Origin: Neobacillus drentensis | GTDB lineage: Bacteria; Bacillota; Bacilli; Bacillales; Cytobacillaceae | DNA length: 64,000 bases | NCBI RefSeq assembly: GCF_021560175.1 | Contig: NZ_CP091110.1 | Location: 6,059,001 to 6,123,000, forward strand | Direction of reading: 5' to 3' | In this document: piece by piece, positions 23,633 through 32,432 of the stretch | Position numbering within the stretch: the first letter of the stretch is position 1 | How the letters are laid out: every line of letters starts with the position of its first letter | Made by a program: the position numbers and the translations under genes | The notes under the pieces: generated by a model | The model's input: the letters and a program-made list of their open reading frames with translations, nothing else | What the model was told of the DNA's origin: nothing | Database searches by the model: none

Positions 23633-24460
23633 CTACTTCAATAAATCGTCAACAAACTTTGGCAAAACAAATGCTGCTTTATGGAGTTCTTTTGTATAAT
23701 ATTTGGTCTCAATCTCATGGAAGCGCTCTTCGCTAACCTCCAAGGGATCATATTTTTTCGAACCAATCGTAAATGCCCATAACCCGCTTGGGTATGTTGG
23801 AATATTGGCCACATACAGACGAGTAATCGGGAAAATCTCTCTCACATCGCGTTGAACATCTCGGATTAACTCCGCTTTAAACCAGGGGTTATCTGACTGC
23901 GCCACGAAGATGCCATCTTCTTTTAATGCTTTAGAAATCCCCGCATAAAAACCTTTCGTAAACAGGTTCACCGCAGGACCTACTGGTTCAGTTGAATCTA
24001 CCATTATCACGTCATACTCATTGTCACTTTTGGCAATGTGCATAAATCCGTCGTCGACGCGGACATCGACACGCGGATCATCGAGCTTGCCGGCTATTTC
24101 AGGTAGGAACTTCTTAGAGTACTCGATTACCTTTCCATCAATATCCACCAGGGTGGCCTTCTTCACGCTTGGGTGCTTTAGTACTTCACGGATCACACCG
24201 CCGTCGCCGCCGCCAACCACAAGTACGTTTTCCGGGTTTGGATGGGTGAATAATGGTACGTGTGCAACCATTTCATGGTAAACAAATTCATCACGGACCG
24301 ATGTCATCACCATATCGTCTAACAACAGCATATTGCCCCACTCTTCTGTTTCAATCATATCTAGCTTTTGAAATTCAGTTTGCTCTGTATGTAAGGTTTG
24401 GTTGACTTTCATGGTAATCCCAAAGTTTTTTGTCTGCTTTTCTGTAAACCAAATTGACAT
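23633..24460 (-). CDS. speE: spermidine synthase
   Basis: SpeE moves an aminopropyl group from decarboxylated S-adenosylmethionine to putrescine, giving spermidine. The 276-aa protein (same length as in B. subtilis) has the Rossmann methyltransferase-like motif VLVVGGGDGGVIREVLKH, followed by ATLVDIDGKVIEYSKKFLP. The gatekeeping and catalytic segment is DVIMVDSTEPVGPAVNLF. The start MSIWFTEKQ is chosen because GGAAGGAAG precedes it; a frame extending to 24484 has no Shine-Dalgarno. Confidence 0.96.
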   Translation of the reverse strand: MSIWFTEKQTKNFGITMKVNQTLHTEQTEFQKLDMIETEEWGNMLLLDDMVMTSVRDEFVYHEMVAHVPLFTHPNPENVLVVGGGDGGVIREVLKHPSVKKATLVDIDGKVIEYSKKFLPEIAGKLDDPRVDVRVDDGFMHIAKSDNEYDVIMVDSTEPVGPAVNLFTKGFYAGISKALKEDGIFVAQSDNPWFKAELIRDVQRDVREIFPITRLYVANIPTYPSGLWAFTIGSKKYDPLEVSEERFHEIETKYYTKELHKAAFVLPKFVDDLLK

Positions 24461-24484
24461 GCCCAACTTCCTTCCATTTCGCAT

Positions 24485-24695
24485 ATAGTCTAGCGGCGCT
24501 TCCGCTTTTCTAATATGCTACCCAACCTATTGAATTACAAACATAAGAAAAAGTCTAGTAAAATTTAAAGAATTTTTCCATGAATGTTTAAAATGACTCT
24601 ATTTTTTCAATACTATTACTATCTAAATTTTAAAAGTGTCAATCTTAGGAAAATCTAGCCGCAGCGCTTGGGCTGACCAAAGCGCTTCCGCTTAA
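24485..24695. other. speE-pbpG gap with partial GC-rich repeats
   Basis: Fragments of the GC-rich hairpin repeat lie at both ends: GCGGCGCTTCCGCTTTTCTA near 24490-24512, and AGCCGCAGCGCTTGGGC...AAAGCGCTTCCGCTT near 24657-24691. The divergent promoters must lie in the AT-rich part between them; no clear hexamer pair was picked. Confidence 0.5.
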
Positions 24696-24711
24696 TAGAG
24701 AGGTGAAAACA

Positions 24712-26778
24712 ATGGAAATCATGACTGATCAGGGGTTTCGAAAGACAATCAAATACCTAAGGGCATTTATCATCATCAGTTTGATCGGCATGATTTGTAT
24801 GCTCATCCTCTTTGCCGGTGTTCTTGGCTATGCAAAAATACTTGGGGCACCGCCGCTGGCTGTCCCGCAATCGACATTATTTTTCGCCGATAATGGAACT
24901 TTAATCGGTGAAAGCAACAGCGGTCAAAAACGCTACTGGGTCGGGATGAAGGACATATCGCCAGATCTAGTCAATGCAACCGTCTCCGTTGAGGATAAAA
25001 ACTTCTATCATCATCACGGCTTTGATTTTAAACGAATTGCCGGCGCAGTCGTTGCTGACGTTCAAGCCTTTGCCAAAGTGCAGGGCGCAAGTACCATTAC
25101 GCAGCAATATGCACGGAATCTGTTTCTTGAGCACGATAAAACCTGGAAGCGGAAACTAACCGAGGCGTTCTATACGATACGCCTTGAAATGAACTATTCC
25201 AAAAAAGATATTCTGGAAGGCTATTTAAATACCATCTATTACGGCAACGGCGCTTATGGTGTGGAAGCAGCCAGCCAATATTATTTTGGAAAAAAGGCTT
25301 CCGAATTAACCCTTGCCGAGGCCAGCATGCTTGCAGGCATACCGAAGGGTCCGGGTATCTACTCGCCGCTCGCCAATATCGGAAAAGCCAAAACCCGTCA
25401 GGCAGTTATTTTAAAAACAATGGTGGAAAACGGCTATATTACCAAAAAGGCTGCCCAAGCGGCCGCAGCTGCCCCGCTTAGGTTAGAAGGCGTTCACAGC
25501 ACACATAAAGTGAAAGTGGCCCCTTATTTTCAGGATGCCGTTCGGAATGCACTCAAAAACCAGCTTCATTTAGATGACCGCACGATCGCCTTAGGCGGTT
25601 TAAAGGTCTATACAACTCTTAATTTAAAACAGCAAGAAGCAGCCGAAAGCCAAATAAAAAAATATGTGGCCAGCTCCTCCGACATTCAAGTCGGTCTTGT
25701 CGCCATGGACCCGAAAACGGGTGATGTCAAAGCCATGGTCGGCGGCCGGGATTATGAAAAAAGTCCGTTTAACCGCGCCGTCCAAGCGATCCGGCAGCCA
25801 GGCTCAACGATCAAGCCGCTGTTGTATTATGCCGCCCTTGAGCATGGCTTTACCCCATCATCAACGATGCGAAGTGAGTATACGACGTTCCATTTTGATG
25901 ATGGCCAGCCAGATTATACACCGCATAACTTCAATAATAAATATGCCAATGGTGAAATCACGCTTGCCCAGGCGATTGCTGTCTCTGACAATATTTTTGC
26001 TGTCAAAACTCATTTATTTTTAGGCGAAGATACCTTAATTGAATCAGCAAAAAAATTTGGTTTGTCTACAAAGATGACGGAGGTGCCATCACTAGCTTTA
26101 GGAACTTCCGGCGTCCGCGTAATTGAAATGGCCAACGCCTACAGCATGTTTGCGAATGGCGGAAAAAGAGTTCATCCGGAGTTAATTACACGAGTGGAAG
26201 ACTATAATGGCAATGTCATTTTTGAAAAAGAAGATCATCATGAAAGAGTACTGAATGCAGCACGAGCGTACGTTATGACGCAAATGTTAACAGGGGTATT
26301 CGATTCGAAGTTAAACGGATATGCCAAGGTAACTGGAAGCACGGTTAGTAAAGATATCACCCGACCCTATGCCGGAAAGTCCGGTTCAACGGAAACGGAC
26401 AGCTGGATGATTGGCTACTCTCCGCAGTTGGTTACAGCGGTGTGGGCGGGCTATGATGTCGGAAAGCCGATTGAAATGGTTGCCGAAAAAACGTACGCCA
26501 AAAAGATTTGGGCTCATTTTATGGAAGATGCTTTAAAAGGAAAACCAGTTAAGGCATTCAAACCGCCAAAAGAAGGTGTAATCGGTCTATATGTGAATCC
26601 GGAAAACGGAAAACTAGCAACAAAGGATTGCCCTGTCCGCCGCTTCACTTACTTTGTCAAAGGTACTGAGCCAACGGAATATTGCACCGATCACCTAAAG
26701 AATGCTCATCATCCTGCCAAAAAGAAAATAGAGGAGAAACAGGTTCCTTGGTATAAGAAAATTATGCCTTGGAATTAA
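24712..26778 (+). CDS. pbpG: class A penicillin-binding protein PBP2d
   Basis: A bifunctional peptidoglycan glycosyltransferase and transpeptidase; B. subtilis PbpG (YwhE) makes spore peptidoglycan. The 688-aa protein has a cytoplasmic N-terminus and one membrane anchor (residues about 18-42). The GT51 domain has catalytic Glu94 in SVEDKNFYHHHGFD and GASTITQQYARN. The transpeptidase has Ser365-x-x-Lys368 (PGSTIKP), Ser425-Asp-Asn and Lys556-Ser-Gly (KSGST). The ATG at 24712 follows AGAGGTG. The B. subtilis neighbours speE and ywhD are also present. Its sporulation role is inferred from synteny. Confidence 0.93.
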   Translation: MEIMTDQGFRKTIKYLRAFIIISLIGMICMLILFAGVLGYAKILGAPPLAVPQSTLFFADNGTLIGESNSGQKRYWVGMKDISPDLVNATVSVEDKNFYHHHGFDFKRIAGAVVADVQAFAKVQGASTITQQYARNLFLEHDKTWKRKLTEAFYTIRLEMNYSKKDILEGYLNTIYYGNGAYGVEAASQYYFGKKASELTLAEASMLAGIPKGPGIYSPLANIGKAKTRQAVILKTMVENGYITKKAAQAAAAAPLRLEGVHSTHKVKVAPYFQDAVRNALKNQLHLDDRTIALGGLKVYTTLNLKQQEAAESQIKKYVASSSDIQVGLVAMDPKTGDVKAMVGGRDYEKSPFNRAVQAIRQPGSTIKPLLYYAALEHGFTPSSTMRSEYTTFHFDDGQPDYTPHNFNNKYANGEITLAQAIAVSDNIFAVKTHLFLGEDTLIESAKKFGLSTKMTEVPSLALGTSGVRVIEMANAYSMFANGGKRVHPELITRVEDYNGNVIFEKEDHHERVLNAARAYVMTQMLTGVFDSKLNGYAKVTGSTVSKDITRPYAGKSGSTETDSWMIGYSPQLVTAVWAGYDVGKPIEMVAEKTYAKKIWAHFMEDALKGKPVKAFKPPKEGVIGLYVNPENGKLATKDCPVRRFTYFVKGTEPTEYCTDHLKNAHHPAKKKIEEKQVPWYKKIMPWN

Positions 26779-26791
26779 AAATAGCAAAAAG

Positions 26792-26863
26792 CGGCGAACT
26801 CCAGCCGCTGGTATTTGGGACAATAAACAATTAGAAAAGCTCCGGATTACTCCGGAGCTTTTC
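26792..26863. terminator. pbpG terminators
   Basis: A strong bidirectional hairpin GAAAAGCTCCGGA-TTAC-TCCGGAGCTTTTC at 26834-26863, preceded by a smaller stem AGCGGC/GCCGCT at 26792-26811. Confidence 0.85.
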
Positions 26864-26957
26864 TTGTCCTAGTCTTACAGTGTGTTCACACTGAATATAG
26901 TTTACCTTATTTTTCGAAAAAAGGACAAGAATTAAACTTGTTTATTTTTCTAAAAAA

Positions 26958-27470
26958 TTATTCAGCTAACAGTCCTTTTTTCAATTCTTCAGTAGAATTC
27001 TCCCATAACACCGCGTTGTGAGCACGTAAGAAATCAGCTAATACTTTTTTAGAAGAATCATCCATCACATCAACGATAATATGGCGCTTAAGTGATTTGT
27101 CCATGCGGTTGACATGCTCCGGCAAGGATTTGTAGCCGCGGCGAATTTCACGGTCCACAGTCATATAGCAGGCCGTCACACCGGCATAATAAGGGCCTTC
27201 CTCATTGCGGTCAATTGTCACCCAAACCAGCCAATACGGCTTGCCGTTTGGTACTTCTTCTTGATTGGCCAAAAATTTAATTCCTTTTTCCACAGCACTG
27301 CGGGCATGCATGGCGCCGATATCAATCTCCGCCTCGCCCGCCTCAATATCAATAAACACTGGCGAGACATTATCAAGGCTCAAAGCCCCTTTTCCAAATC
27401 CTTTATGTCCGGCCATCGGGTCCGTCTTTTTAATAATATTAAAACCAAGCTTTTTCTTATTTTCTTCCAT
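26958..27470 (-). CDS. ywhD: YwhD family protein
   Basis: A 170-aa soluble protein of the conserved Bacillus YwhD family; its function is unknown. It contains no recognised catalytic motif, signal peptide or membrane segment. A longer frame to 27533 overlaps ywhC; the ATG at 27470 giving MEENKKKLGF has AGGAGGT at 9 nt and fits the family length (about 172 aa). It follows ywhC by 14 nt in the same orientation, so the two form an operon, as in B. subtilis. Confidence 0.88.
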   Translation of the reverse strand: MEENKKKLGFNIIKKTDPMAGHKGFGKGALSLDNVSPVFIDIEAGEAEIDIGAMHARSAVEKGIKFLANQEEVPNGKPYWLVWVTIDRNEEGPYYAGVTACYMTVDREIRRGYKSLPEHVNRMDKSLKRHIIVDVMDDSSKKVLADFLRAHNAVLWENSTEELKKGLLAE

Positions 27471-27484
27471 TGAAACAAAACCTC

Positions 27485-28138
27485 CTAAAAAAACAGTGTG
27501 TAATAGAAATTGCTTAATCCTTCCCTTACCCAAGGGACGACGATACTAAAAATTGGCTGAATCGTAAATCGATCAAGCGGGGTGATCACGAGAATTAAAA
27601 AGATTAGCATTCCGTATTGTTCATATTGTGTCATTTTCGCACGAACATGATGAGGGGCAAGGTCCTCTACTATTCTGTAGCCATCGAGCGGCGGGAGCGG
27701 TATCAGATTAAAGATGAACAAAACAATGTTTAAATTAATAAAAATCATTAGGAATTCATCAAAATAAGCAGAAGATCCCACACTGAAACGCATAAGTCCA
27801 TAGCCGACAATAAAACCGAGCGAGGCTAGGATCAGATTCGAAAGGGGGCCTGCTGCGGAAACAAGGATACCGGCAAGACGCGGTTTTTTAAAGTAAAAGC
27901 GGTTAACCGGTACTGGGCGGGCCCAGCCAAATCCAGCAATAAAAATGAGAATCGTTCCGATCGGGTCAAGATGCTGGAGCGGATTTAGGGTCAAGCGGCC
28001 TTGCTTTTTGGCGGTATTGTCACCAAATTTATAGGCGACGTAGGCATGGGCAAATTCATGGAATGTGAAGGCAAAAATAAGGGTAATCGCCACATAGGGA
28101 ATTAACCGCAGTGGGTAGGCCAAGTGGAATCCTTCCAT
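27485..28138 (-). CDS. ywhC: site-2 protease family membrane metalloprotease YwhC
   Basis: A 217-aa polytopic membrane protein of peptidase family M50. The zinc motif HEFAH is in FTFHEFAHAYVAYKFGD (about residues 27-31), and the second metal-binding motif is in LIPLPPLDGYRIVED. About five hydrophobic segments are seen. It lacks a PDZ domain, so it belongs to the short Rip-like group rather than the RasP type. The substrate is unknown. AAGGAAGGAG precedes the ATG. Transcribed with ywhD and divergent from ywhB. Confidence 0.9.
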   Translation of the reverse strand: MEGFHLAYPLRLIPYVAITLIFAFTFHEFAHAYVAYKFGDNTAKKQGRLTLNPLQHLDPIGTILIFIAGFGWARPVPVNRFYFKKPRLAGILVSAAGPLSNLILASLGFIVGYGLMRFSVGSSAYFDEFLMIFINLNIVLFIFNLIPLPPLDGYRIVEDLAPHHVRAKMTQYEQYGMLIFLILVITPLDRFTIQPIFSIVVPWVREGLSNFYYTLFF

Positions 28139-28331
28139 TTCATTTCTCCTTCCTTATGATAAACCGTTAGATGAATGGCTAAACCGTCATTCATTTGGAC
28201 CATTACTTCGTATTCCTTTAAGTATACCTGATACCGCTTGAAAAATGAAAATCAAATGTTCACTCTATATTGCACTTTTAGTTTGTTTGTGGAACACTAC
28301 TAGTAGTTCAGTTAATAAGGAGGAAAGTAAA

Positions 28332-28517
28332 ATGCCATACGTAACAGTTAAGATGCTTGAGGGCCGCAGCGAAGACCAGAAGCGCGCATTAGTCGAAAAA
28401 GTAACGGATGCCGTTAGCGAAACAACCGGCGCCCCAAAAGAAAAAATCACCGTGTTCATCGAAGAAATGAGCAAAAACAACTACGCCGTAGCCGGCGTAC
28501 GCGCAAGCGATAAATAA
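28332..28517 (+). CDS. ywhB: 4-oxalocrotonate tautomerase family protein YwhB
   Basis: A 61-aa tautomerase. After removal of Met the N-terminal Pro1 (PYVTVKMLEGR) is the catalytic base, as in 4-oxalocrotonate tautomerase; family sequence continues with EKVTDAVSETTGAPKEKITVFIEE. A much longer in-frame start at 28245 has no Shine-Dalgarno and would bury the catalytic proline; AAGGAGGAAAG at 28319 fixes the start. B. subtilis YwhB has tautomerase activity in vitro, but its natural substrate is not known. Divergent from ywhC. Confidence 0.92.
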   Translation: MPYVTVKMLEGRSEDQKRALVEKVTDAVSETTGAPKEKITVFIEEMSKNNYAVAGVRASDK

Positions 28518-28540
28518 TAAAAAAGGTAACATCAACAGGT

Positions 28541-28591
28541 GGCAGGCACCATTTCTTACCTGGTAATAGTAGAAATGGTGCCTGTCACCAC
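28541..28591. repeat. inverted pair of TGGTGnCAGGCACC repeats
   Basis: GGTGGCAGGCACCATTTCT and AGAAATGGTGCCTGTCACC form a 19-bp stem with one mismatch around a 13-nt loop, just after ywhB. Confidence 0.85.
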
Positions 28592-28592
28592 T

Positions 28593-28636
28593 AAAAAAAC
28601 CGCCTGGGATGGTTATGGGTCTCCCGGCGGTTTTTG
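28593..28636. terminator. terminator between ywhB and ywgA
   Basis: AACCGCC...GGCGGTTTTT with an A-tract upstream; usable for both converging genes. Confidence 0.75.
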
Positions 28637-28639
28637 ATC

Positions 28640-29146
28640 TTATTGGATTTTCGTTTTTAAGGTTTCAATGTATTGATAGGCTTCATCCACTTCAGCCATT
28701 GTATAGCGCTGGCTGCTTTTTAAGGTGAACACCTTGTCCGCTACTTCCTCTTTTGGGAGATTATCAAAATATAAAACCGTGGAAACCAGCTCGAGGAATC
28801 TAGCATTCTGCTCATTCATATCATTAAAGCAATCCTCTAAATACGGCATTTCAACTTGGTTTAGGCTTAAAAACTCTTTCCCCGAGTCTGTCAGCGTATA
28901 GCAATATTGGTAGTATCCGCCCTTCTTCTCTTTCACTTCATTTAAAAACCCCATATTACATAGCTCTTCTACTCTCGTCGTTAACTCCTCTGAATAGGGG
29001 CCGTAAAAATGAAACTGAAACCGCTCATGAAAAGGGAATTCTACCTTCTTCGCAATATAAATCATCTTCTGCAGCTTTTTTCTCCCAGTAATCTCACCAG
29101 AAACCATAATGGCCTGCATTAGCTTAGCATGATCTTTTAACAACAT
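28640..29146 (-). CDS. ywgA: YwgA family protein
   Basis: A 168-aa cytoplasmic protein of the YwgA family, of unknown function. The fold looks like a winged helix: GRKKLQKMIYIAKKVEF at the start and a wing-like YYQYCYTLTDSGKEFLSL in the middle, reminiscent of the antitoxin-like DUF4065/SocA group; this is only a resemblance. AGGAGATGACGA precedes the ATG. It lies 101 nt downstream of ywfO in the same direction, as in B. subtilis, with repeat copies between. Confidence 0.8.
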   Translation of the reverse strand: MLLKDHAKLMQAIMVSGEITGRKKLQKMIYIAKKVEFPFHERFQFHFYGPYSEELTTRVEELCNMGFLNEVKEKKGGYYQYCYTLTDSGKEFLSLNQVEMPYLEDCFNDMNEQNARFLELVSTVLYFDNLPKEEVADKVFTLKSSQRYTMAEVDEAYQYIETLKTKIQ

Positions 29147-29172
29147 TCGTCATCTCCTACTCCATCTAAACA

Positions 29173-29250
29173 GATCTCGATTGGTGTCAGGCACCAATTC
29201 TCCTATTTCAACAATGTTAAGATCTCTAATGGTGTCAGGCACCATTTCTA
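29173..29250. repeat. two tandem TGGTGTCAGGCACCA repeats
   Basis: Copies at about 29181-29199 and 29228-29248, each preceded by an AGATCTC box, giving a 48-nt tandem unit. The second copy ends at the ywfO stop codon. Confidence 0.8.
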
Positions 29251-30555
29251 TTCCAAAAGGGAACGTATTTGCTTTTTTAGTTCACTGTGGCTAGAGTCAG
29301 CGTCGTCTTCGAGGAAATCAGCCGGGTAATAGAGTTTGTGGTCCGTTCTCCGCTTTCCTGAAATCGCATCAACGATTTCAGATTCACGGGAAAGTTCCCG
29401 TAATTCCCCATTCTTCATTAACAAATGAATCGGCAGCCGTTCTTCCTCCTCGCCAGGCCGGTAAAAGTCATATGGCAAGTCCGACGATGAATCCACCACC
29501 AAATAATATTCCGGGTCAATCCCTGCTTTCGCAAATAGAACTGTCAGTTCTGCAAGCTTTTTATATTCCTTAGCAGGATCAAATTCAGCGTATTTAAACA
29601 GATTGCGATTAACGAAACGCCTGCAAAGGTCGCTTATAATTGGATCTTTCTCTTCCTGCCAAATTTGAAAATAATAAAAACACACAGACTCATCCAATTT
29701 TAAATAGTCTTCTAATGTCACTTCCTCTTTAAACAGAGAGGTAAAGTGGATTGGTTCAAGCTTAAATGAATAGTTATTCTCATATAGGTACTTAGCACGG
29801 TGAAGGATTTTCGTTAAAATTACTTCAGCGCTGCGGGAGACAGGGTGAAAGTATACCTGCCAGTACATTTGATAACGGCTCATAATATAATCCTCAACCG
29901 CATGCATGCCGCTCTTTTTAATGACAACCTGGTCTTCCCTAGGTCTCATTACCCGTAAAATCCGTTCCATATCAAATTGACCGTAGCTGACACCCGTAAA
30001 ATAGGCATCCCTCTGCAAATAATCCATCCGATCGGCATCAATCTGACTGGAAATCATGCTGACAACCAGCTTTTTCGCACTTGTTTTGGCGATTACCTCA
30101 GCAACCTGCGCTGGGAAATCAGCCCCTACCTTTAGAAGCACTTTGTTGACTTCTGTATTTCCTAATATAATCGCCCGGGTTAAGTCTTCGTGGTCAAAAT
30201 CAAATACTTTTTCAAAGGAGTGAGAAAATGGGCCATGCCCTAGGTCGTGGAGAAGCGCTGCACATAGTGTGAGCAGGCGTTCGTCATCGTTCCATTCCGG
30301 TCTGCCTGCAAAGACATCATCGATGATGCGGCGGACGATCTCATAAACTCCGAGAGAGTGGTTGAATCTGCTGTGTTCTGCACCGTGAAAGGTTAAAAAA
30401 GTAGTGCCGAGCTGTTTAATCCGGCGCAGCCGCTGAAACTCTTTTGTTCCAATTAGATCCCAAATCACTCGATCTCGGACATGAACATAGCGATGAACGG
30501 GGTCTTTAAAAACTTTTTCTTCGGTTAACTTTTCAGCCGAATATCGCAATTGCAT
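29248..30555 (-). CDS. ywfO: HD-domain phosphohydrolase YwfO
   Basis: A 435-aa HD-superfamily metal-dependent phosphohydrolase related to dNTP triphosphohydrolases and SAMHD1. The metal site is spread over HGAEHSRFNHSLGVYEI, LLHDLGHGPFSHSFE and QIDADRMDYLQRD. The B. subtilis homologue is 433 aa. The long open frame to 30732 has no start signal; the ATG at 30555 (MQLRYSAEKL) follows AAAGGGG. The exact nucleotide substrate cannot be told from sequence. Confidence 0.9.
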   Translation of the reverse strand: MQLRYSAEKLTEEKVFKDPVHRYVHVRDRVIWDLIGTKEFQRLRRIKQLGTTFLTFHGAEHSRFNHSLGVYEIVRRIIDDVFAGRPEWNDDERLLTLCAALLHDLGHGPFSHSFEKVFDFDHEDLTRAIILGNTEVNKVLLKVGADFPAQVAEVIAKTSAKKLVVSMISSQIDADRMDYLQRDAYFTGVSYGQFDMERILRVMRPREDQVVIKKSGMHAVEDYIMSRYQMYWQVYFHPVSRSAEVILTKILHRAKYLYENNYSFKLEPIHFTSLFKEEVTLEDYLKLDESVCFYYFQIWQEEKDPIISDLCRRFVNRNLFKYAEFDPAKEYKKLAELTVLFAKAGIDPEYYLVVDSSSDLPYDFYRPGEEEERLPIHLLMKNGELRELSRESEIVDAISGKRRTDHKLYYPADFLEDDADSSHSELKKQIRSLLE

Positions 30556-30671
30556 GGAATACCCCTTTCCTCTTAACATACCTAACATACCTACTGCCAA
30601 TCGGCCAGTATACTCATTATTCCTATTATATACCAAAAACCAACAAAATTCCGCAGGATTTTTCGACACCA

Positions 30672-30731
30672 TGCAGAGTGACAGGCACCATTTATAACAC
30701 ACCGAGATGAGAAATGGTGACAGGCACCACA
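30672..30731. repeat. two TGGTGACAGGCACCA repeats
   Basis: GAGTGACAGGCACCATTTAT at about 30675 and AAATGGTGACAGGCACCA at about 30714, upstream of ywfO and next to the terminator of the DUF1450 gene. Confidence 0.75.
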
Positions 30732-30740
30732 AACAAAAAG

Positions 30741-30774
30741 AAAAATCACCCGGGTCTTGGGGACGTAGGTGATT
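30741..30774 (-). terminator. terminator of the DUF1450 gene
   Basis: Minus-strand AATCACC...GGTGATT followed by TTTCTTTTTG, 30 nt after the stop. Confidence 0.65.
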
Positions 30775-30804
30775 GTCTTATGAGGTCTATTTTCAGCCGG
30801 AGCT

Positions 30805-31026
30805 TTACTTAACTTTCTTATTGACCTTCTCCATTAATTCCTCTTCTGTTAACGCAGCCACAGGGCGGTTATTAACGAAGGCAAAGGTCTTCTTCCGGCC
30901 GGGACCGCAATAGGATTGGCAGCCAATTTTAATTTCCGCATCCGGATCTATTTCTTTCAAACGAGGGATCAATGTCTTTAAATTCACGGCCTGGCAATCA
31001 TCGCAAACTCGAAATTCATTCGACAT
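30805..31026 (-). CDS. DUF1450 family small cysteine protein
   Basis: A 73-aa soluble protein of the DUF1450 (YuzB-like) family, unknown function. It has two paired cysteine motifs, CDDC near residue 8 and CQSYCGPGRKK near residue 36. The fold resembles thioredoxin-like [2Fe-2S] ferredoxins, but no cluster is proven. Start at 31026 (MSNEFRVCDD) with AAAGGGG 8 nt upstream; a GTG 9 nt earlier is inside the Shine-Dalgarno region. It stands alone with its own terminator. Confidence 0.85.
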   Translation of the reverse strand: MSNEFRVCDDCQAVNLKTLIPRLKEIDPDAEIKIGCQSYCGPGRKKTFAFVNNRPVAALTEEELMEKVNKKVK

Positions 31027-31350
31027 TCCATCCACCCCTTTCTATCGACAATCTATTATCTACTCACTATTTTATCCAATTAACACCATATATAATTTGC
31101 CAAATTCAATTATCTTAGAAACCGTCTAACTCCATAGGTCATTTTACAGGTTCTTTTTTTCCAATGCAAGTTGAAATCATTAGCAACTCTTGTCAATCCC
31201 CCTTAAATCTTTTAGTTAAAAAATCTACTATCCTTGTATTCATTTTGGTATAAACCTTGAAAAACTTGTCCATCCTAAGACTAGAACTTTAAAAACAAGT
31301 CAGTCAATGGAACTGACAAATTGGTAAATTAATTTAGGGAGTTGAATAAT
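31027..31350. other. DUF1450-rsfA intergenic region
   Basis: A 324-nt AT-rich gap between divergent genes. It must hold both promoters. A weak sigma-F-like candidate (GTATA at about 31239, then GTCCATCCTA 15 nt later, 7 of 10 matches counting free positions) could serve rsfA. A small hairpin GTCAGT/ACTGAC lies at about 31299-31317. Nothing else is supported. Confidence 0.4.
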
Positions 31351-32121
31351 ATGAAAGTTCGTCAAGATGCATGGACAGATGAAAATGACTTACTTTTAGC
31401 TGAAACCGTCCTTCGTCATGTAAGAGAAGGCAGTACCCAGCTTAACGCTTTCGAGGAGGTTGGAGACAAACTTAACCGCACGTCGGCCGCCTGTGGATTT
31501 AGATGGAATGCCGTCGTCCGCCACACCTATGAAAAAGCGCTGCAATTAGCGAAAAAACAACGAAAACAAAGACAGCGAGTGTTAGGCAAGGATCAAGGCG
31601 GCAAGAAAAAGCTGCTCTACAATCCGCCGGTTCCAGCTACCGATGAATTAGAAACACTAGCACCGCTTACGATTGAAATGCCAATGGAACCAATCGAAAC
31701 ATTTGAAACAATCGAAGAGATTCCGGATATGCAGACCGAAATCGCAGCCGAAACATATGTGAAACCAGCAGCAGCCGTACAATCCTACCGAAACGCGGCA
31801 CCAACTGGTGGACAACTTTCACTTGATTCTGTTATCTCCTATTTACAAAACTTTCATCATGCCAATCTGCAAAATGAAGCATTAAAAAGTGAGAATGAAA
31901 GATTGAAAAGAGAAATACTCGAGTTAAGAAGGCAGAATGAGGAAATGGCAGCGAAGATTGAAGGGCTGGAGCAGAATACCGAAACCATACAGGAAGATTA
32001 CGAGACGCTGATGAAAATCATGAATCGGGCCCGTAAACTTGTCTTATTTGAAGAAGAGGAAAGACCTGCCACTAAATTCAAAATGGACCGAAACGGCAAC
32101 CTCGAAAAAGTAGCCGAGTAA
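31351..32121 (+). CDS. rsfA: prespore-specific regulator RsfA
   Basis: RsfA is a Myb/SANT-like DNA-binding protein that fine-tunes sigma-F-dependent genes in the forespore. The 256-aa protein has an N-terminal DNA-binding domain (MKVRQDAWTDENDLLLAETV through NRTSAACGFRWNAVVR, residues 1-50), then a basic stretch (KKQRKQRQRVLGK), a variable Glu/Pro-rich linker and a C-terminal coiled coil (about residues 170-225, NEALKSENERLKREILELR) for dimerisation. The ATG at 31351 follows GGGAG; an upstream TTG frame is disregarded. B. subtilis rsfA (ywfN) is in the same interval near ywfO and pta. Confidence 0.92.
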   Translation: MKVRQDAWTDENDLLLAETVLRHVREGSTQLNAFEEVGDKLNRTSAACGFRWNAVVRHTYEKALQLAKKQRKQRQRVLGKDQGGKKKLLYNPPVPATDELETLAPLTIEMPMEPIETFETIEEIPDMQTEIAAETYVKPAAAVQSYRNAAPTGGQLSLDSVISYLQNFHHANLQNEALKSENERLKREILELRRQNEEMAAKIEGLEQNTETIQEDYETLMKIMNRARKLVLFEEEERPATKFKMDRNGNLEKVAE

Positions 32122-32177
32122 GCATCTTTTAAAAGCGTTTAAGGGAGAAGAGGCAAAGCGCAGCAGCACTCAATATA

Positions 32178-32223
32178 GAAGAAGGTGTCCCAAAAGTTTA
32201 ACTTTTAGGATACCTTCTTTTTT
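32178..32223 (+). terminator. rsfA terminator
   Basis: GAAGGTGTCC...GGATACCTTC stem with one mismatch and an inner AAAAGTT/AACTTTT pair, then TTTTTT. Confidence 0.7.
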
Positions 32224-32238
32224 CATATAAACTAGTCT

Positions 32239-32432
32239 GTTGATTTCCGCTCCAAGCGGCTTCGCTTTCCGCGGGCGTGCCGGGAAGCCTCCTCGGCGCT
32301 GCAGCGCCTGCGGGTCTTCCCCTGCCCCGTACTCCCGCAGGACTTTGAATTTGCATCCTCGAATCCGCCCACGCACGAAGGAAATGCGATAGCATTTTCG
32401 AGGAGTCTTCGCCGCCTTCCGCTCCAATCAAC
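32239..32432. repeat. 194-bp dispersed element, copy 1
   Basis: Bounded by GTTGATT and AATCAAC, with high GC in the middle, against an AT-rich background. Copy 2 at 55036-55229 has the same length, orientation and nearly the same sequence; the right two-thirds, from CCCGTACTCCCGCAGGAC to the end, is almost identical. Open frames in it would give peptides such as MIGAEGGEDSSKMLSHFLRA, often called hypothetical proteins, but they lack start signals and are shared only because the DNA is a repeat. Confidence 0.85.

Noticed and set aside
28245..28331. N-terminal extension of the tautomerase YwhB with a signal-like sequence
   Set aside because: No Shine-Dalgarno at 28245, while AAGGAGG precedes 28332; the extension would block the catalytic N-terminal proline.
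32170..32431. Two overlapping minus-strand open frames of 77 and 85 codons
   Set aside because: They lie in the 194-bp dispersed repeat, have no Shine-Dalgarno, and recur at 55 kb only because the DNA repeats.
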